Shown: positions 5,878-7,919 of the stretch, piece by piece
How positions within the stretch are numbered: the first letter of the stretch is position 1
Layout of the letters: every line of letters begins with the position of its first letter
DNA from: Anaerolineales bacterium
GTDB taxonomy: Bacteria; Chloroflexota; Anaerolineae; Anaerolineales; DRMV01
Assembly: GCA_026991215.1 (NCBI GenBank)
Contig: JALXBY010000060.1
Location: 1-7,919 of the forward strand
Reading direction: 5' to 3'
DNA: 7,919 nt
Notes under the pieces: model-generated
Told to the model about the DNA's origin: nothing
What the model saw: only the letters and a program-made list of their open reading frames with translations
Database searches by the model: none
Made by a program: the position numbers and the translations under genes

Positions 5878-7295
5878 TTCTGCCAGCCGGCTGGATTTGG
5901 ATGGCCCTGCCCGGCATCGTGGCCCTGTTGCTTTTGGCCTGGCCCCGTTCCACCCGCGGCCGGGCCTACATTGCTACGGTCCTGGTGCTGGTTCTGGCCC
6001 TGGTGGCCCTTTTTCTGCCCATCGATAAAGTGCTCATCCTGCTTCCGGGCCGCTTCTTCCTGCACATCCGGCCCTCCTGGACCCTGCTCAACCGGGTCCT
6101 CGTCTTGACAGATGCCTTCCGCCCCTGGCTGGCCGGGCTTTACCTGGCCCTGGCCCTGTGGCTGTGGGCCGCGCCCTGGGCCCGGATGCACCCTTCCTTC
6201 GTAGGGCTGGCCCTGGGCATCGGCGTGTTGCTCTTGATGGCCCTCACGGTGCGACCCTTCCTCTATGCGGCCCTGGTGGTGGAAATGGCGGTCCTGGCCA
6301 CCGTGCCCCTGGCTTCGCCCGGCGAGGAGCCGACGGGCGAAGGCGTGGTCCGCTACATGGCCTGGATGACCCTGGCATTGCCTTTCCTCTTGCTTTCGGG
6401 CGTGTACCTGACGGGCCTGGAGACCGCGCCGGCCGATTCCCCCCTGGTACGTCGGGCGCTGCCCTTTTTGGTCGGCGCGCTGCTGCCGTGGTTGGGGATT
6501 CTACCGTTCCACAGCGCCGCGCCGGCCCTGGCCGAATCCACGCATCCCTACCGCGCGGCCTTCATCCTCACCATGATGACCTCCACCATCGCGGTGTTCG
6601 GTCTGAGCATGGTGGAACGCTTCACCTGGTTGCGGACATCGGAGACCACGTACCTGGCCCTGCGCCTGGCCGGCATGGCCATGTTCCTGCTGGGGAGCCT
6701 GTGGGCGCCCTTCCAGCGCCACGCAGGGCGCAGTTTGGGTTACGCGTGGCTGGCAGAAAACGGCTTGGGCCTGATGGCCCTGGGCCTGGGCGGCGCGCAG
6801 GGCCTGGAGGCCTTCACCCTGCTTCTTCCGGCCCGGATGGTGCTCTTTTGGGCCATGGCCCTGGCCCTGGCCGTGCTCATTGCGCCCGAAGGCCACCTAC
6901 ACCGGGATGCCCTCTGGGGCCGGGGCTGGGCGCGTCCATGGGCAGCCGGCCTGTGGGTGCTGACCTGGCTGGGCCTGGCCGCCTGGCCGTGGACCGTGGG
7001 GGTGTGGCCCCGGTGGAACGTTGCCCAGGGCCTGGCCCGCCTTGGCCCCTTGTGGTTGCTCCTGTATGCAGCCGGGTTGCTGGCCCTGAGCGGTACGGCC
7101 CTCCGCTGGTGGCGCATCCTCTGGGGGGAACGGGAAGAAGAGGAGCAGGCCCCCGAACCGCCCCAGGAGACCCGCTGGGACCGCAAGGGCCTGCTTTGGG
7201 CCTATCTGGTCCTGGCGGCCAGCCTGATGGCCCCCGGCGCGGTCTGGTCCTGGTCCCAGTGGGCGGCCCGCTTCTTCGCCCTGTTCTACCGTTGA
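5874..7295 (+). CDS. Divergent proton-antiporter-family membrane protein (NuoN/MrpD/HyfF-like)
   Basis: A 473-residue protein with about 13-14 membrane segments. It is read as a distant member of the family shared by complex I subunits NuoL/M/N, Mrp antiporters and group 4 hydrogenases. Supporting features are ALVVEMAVL with intramembrane Glu137 (in the place of the conserved TM5 Glu) and LPFHSAAPALAE with Pro-Phe-His at 211-213 (the family's PFHxWxPxA motif, here without the Trp), followed by the AFILTMMTST segment. The protein has only two lysines, Lys52 and Lys438. The conserved intramembrane lysines just before PFH, in the following broken helix, and near the C-terminus are therefore all absent, so proton pumping is doubtful. 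The C-terminal part has an acidic cytoplasmic loop (EREEEEQAPEP). ATG 5874 is set by a 4-base overlap with the preceding gene. Family placement is moderately secure; function is unknown. Confidence 0.65.
   Translation: MILPAGWIWMALPGIVALLLLAWPRSTRGRAYIATVLVLVLALVALFLPIDKVLILLPGRFFLHIRPSWTLLNRVLVLTDAFRPWLAGLYLALALWLWAAPWARMHPSFVGLALGIGVLLLMALTVRPFLYAALVVEMAVLATVPLASPGEEPTGEGVVRYMAWMTLALPFLLLSGVYLTGLETAPADSPLVRRALPFLVGALLPWLGILPFHSAAPALAESTHPYRAAFILTMMTSTIAVFGLSMVERFTWLRTSETTYLALRLAGMAMFLLGSLWAPFQRHAGRSLGYAWLAENGLGLMALGLGGAQGLEAFTLLLPARMVLFWAMALALAVLIAPEGHLHRDALWGRGWARPWAAGLWVLTWLGLAAWPWTVGVWPRWNVAQGLARLGPLWLLLYAAGLLALSGTALRWWRILWGEREEEEQAPEPPQETRWDRKGLLWAYLVLAASLMAPGAVWSWSQWAARFFALFYR
5996..6008. 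other. GGCCNNNNNGGCC sequence (candidate target of the resident R-M system)
   Basis: It reads GGCC-CTGGT-GGCC. This is a perfect match to the SfiI recognition pattern, inside the antiporter-like gene. Whether the resident enzyme recognises it is inferred from homology. Confidence 0.5.
6668..6680. other. Second GGCCNNNNNGGCC sequence
   Basis: It reads GGCC-GGCAT-GGCC. It lies 672 bases from the first site and in the same gene. By eye I found no other match in the window, including within the restriction-modification genes. Confidence 0.5.
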
Positions 7296-7325
7296 AGCAC
7301 TCGGACTTCCCCCACCGTTGACCTC

Positions 7326-7361
7326 AAAAAACAACCCCGCGGGCCAATCCCCGCGGGGTTG
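7326..7361 (-). terminator. Rho-independent terminator of the HesB/IscA-family gene
   Basis: A perfect 12-bp stem (arms 7332-7343 and 7350-7361) encloses the 6-base loop CCAATC. Read on the minus strand, the stem is followed at once by six Ts (A6 at 7326-7331 on the plus strand), the classic intrinsic terminator. It stands 31 bases beyond the minus-strand stop codon. On the plus strand only a TTT follows after a few bases, so it may weakly stop transcripts of the converging membrane operon as well. Confidence 0.9.
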
Positions 7362-7392
7362 ACGTTTCCCCTGGGTTCCAGCCTGGTGCCCG

Positions 7393-7719
7393 TTAGTGAC
7401 AACCGCAGCCGCCATCCTCGTGATGATGGTGCGTGGTGGCCAGGTAAAGGGCAAACCCCTCGCCCTCAGGCGTGTTGACGTAATCCAAGCGTGCCCCTTG
7501 CAGGTATTCCAGGGACATCGGGTCGATGACCACCTCCAGGTCTTCGACCTCGAAGCAGTGGTCCTGGGGCTGCTTTTGGTCGAAGGCCATGCCCACTTGG
7601 GGCGAACAGGAGCAGCCGCCCGCGACATAGAGCCGCAGGGCCATGCCCTCCATGCCCTGCTTCTGGAGGAGGTCGCGCAATCGCGCCAGGGCCTGGGGCG
7701 TGATTTCCACCGCTTGCAT
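7393..7719 (-). CDS. HesB/IscA-family iron-sulfur protein with atypical Cys/His pattern
   Basis: A 108-residue protein of the A-type Fe-S carrier fold. It opens VEITPQALARLRDLL, continues ALRLYVAGGCSCSPQVGMAFD (residues 27-47), has the VVIDPMSLEYLQGARLDYV segment (63-81), and ends GFALYL. Typical IscA/ErpA proteins have Cys in GGCSG plus a C-terminal CGCG in an NP-containing tail. Here the first motif is Gly-Gly-Cys36-Ser-Cys38, there is a further Cys55, and the tail is four histidines (97-100) followed by Glu-Asp-Gly-Gly-Cys105-Gly-Cys107-His108. Metal or cluster binding is therefore likely but may differ from standard IscA. The start at 7719 is fixed by GGAGGTG just upstream. Longer in-frame extensions lack family resemblance. 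No isc or suf genes are adjacent. It is transcribed convergently to the membrane operon and ends in its own terminator. Confidence 0.85.
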   Translation of the reverse strand: MQAVEITPQALARLRDLLQKQGMEGMALRLYVAGGCSCSPQVGMAFDQKQPQDHCFEVEDLEVVIDPMSLEYLQGARLDYVNTPEGEGFALYLATTHHHHEDGGCGCH

Positions 7720-7723
7720 GAGA

Positions 7724-7730
7724 CACCTCC
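7724..7730 (-). promoter_or_regulatory. Ribosome binding site deciding the HesB/IscA-family start
   Basis: Read on the minus strand this is GGAGGTG. Its GGAGG core stands six bases before the ATG at 7719-7717. It rules out the upstream in-frame extension to 7884. Confidence 0.8.
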
Positions 7731-7798
7731 ATCGAACTGTGGATTGAAGCCCCCGAAACCAGGGGTCTGCCATCGCGATGAGCGTCGAGGGCCTTCTA

Positions 7799-7804
7799 AG
7801 GATA
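7799..7804 (-). promoter_or_regulatory. Weak candidate -10 (TGC-TATCCT) for the HesB/IscA-family gene
   Basis: On the minus strand TATCCT is preceded by TGC, an extended -10-like arrangement about 80 bases before the start codon. No good -35 hexamer is seen. A 10-bp perfect palindrome, TTTTCGAAAA (7818-7827), lies just upstream, where an activator or repressor could bind. Both points are tentative. Confidence 0.22.
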
Positions 7805-7897
7805 GCAAAAATTGGCGTTTTCGAAAATTGTGTTTTGGGGCTGTCGCATACCCATAAGTTGCAGCCATAAATTACAAACAACAAATGCGCCCTCCGG

Positions 7898-7903
7898 TAT
7901 GAT
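7898..7903 (+). promoter_or_regulatory. Possible rightward promoter -10 (TATGAT) at the window edge
   Basis: TATGAT preceded by CGG lies in an AT-rich stretch. At 17 bases upstream stands CAAACA (7875-7880), which matches TTGACA at only three positions. The context GGTATGAT resembles GGTATCAT at 836-843. If real, it would drive a plus-strand gene beyond the window, divergent from the HesB/IscA-family gene. Confidence 0.25.
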
Positions 7904-7919
7904 TTTTAAAAACCCACCA

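Noticed and set aside
7396..7857. Plus-strand open frame of 153 codons over the HesB/IscA gene
   Set aside because: It is the complement of a recognised minus-strand gene with its own ribosome binding site and terminator, and the product has no recognisable domain.
7720..7884. Longer start for the HesB/IscA-family gene
   Set aside because: The added residues come from the AT-rich non-coding region, do not resemble the family, and precede a strong ribosome binding site placed for the ATG at 7719.

Overview
This is a GC-rich window with dense, mostly plus-strand coding. It probably comes from a bacterium of the phylum Chloroflexota (Anaerolineae-like). That assignment is inference. It rests on a Gls24 gene coupled to fakA (an arrangement I know from Firmicutes and Chloroflexota), an LMDNRSR-type dihydropteroate synthase, a 7-bp RGCRGTC repeat array of a kind I associate with these genomes, and an archease. 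There is no 16S or other marker gene to confirm it.

Layout, left to right. (1) The 3' part of folP (folate synthesis) runs off the left edge. (2) A 177-base gap holds eight tandem heptamers, the first of which overlaps the folP stop codon, and then a promoter-like TATCAT. (3) A two-gene operon follows: a Gls24/Asp23 protein overlapping by ATGA with fakA (DAK2/YloV fatty acid kinase). (4) A compact type II restriction-modification cassette comes next: an SPPY-type beta-class DNA methyltransferase whose 3' end overlaps by 17 bases a restriction endonuclease that I recognise as a homologue of SfiI (GGCCNNNNNGGCC). (5) An archease gene starts one base after the endonuclease stop. (6) Two membrane proteins overlap by ATGA: a small unknown one, and a divergent NuoN/MrpD-like antiporter-family protein with almost no lysines. 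(7) On the minus strand lies a small HesB/IscA-family Fe-S protein with an unusual cysteine/histidine pattern. Its rho-independent terminator separates it from the convergent membrane operon. (8) The right edge is an AT-rich intergenic stretch with promoter-like elements on both strands.

The most interesting part is the restriction-modification pair. The endonuclease conserves the SfiI active-site residues (Asp79, Asp100, Lys102) at the same residue numbers, as far as I can recall the SfiI protein. It is shorter than SfiI. Its composition is less GC-rich than the flanking housekeeping genes, which fits acquisition by transfer. The window itself contains two GGCCNNNNNGGCC sequences, both in the large membrane-protein gene. 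If specificity is conserved, the methyltransferase would have to protect them.
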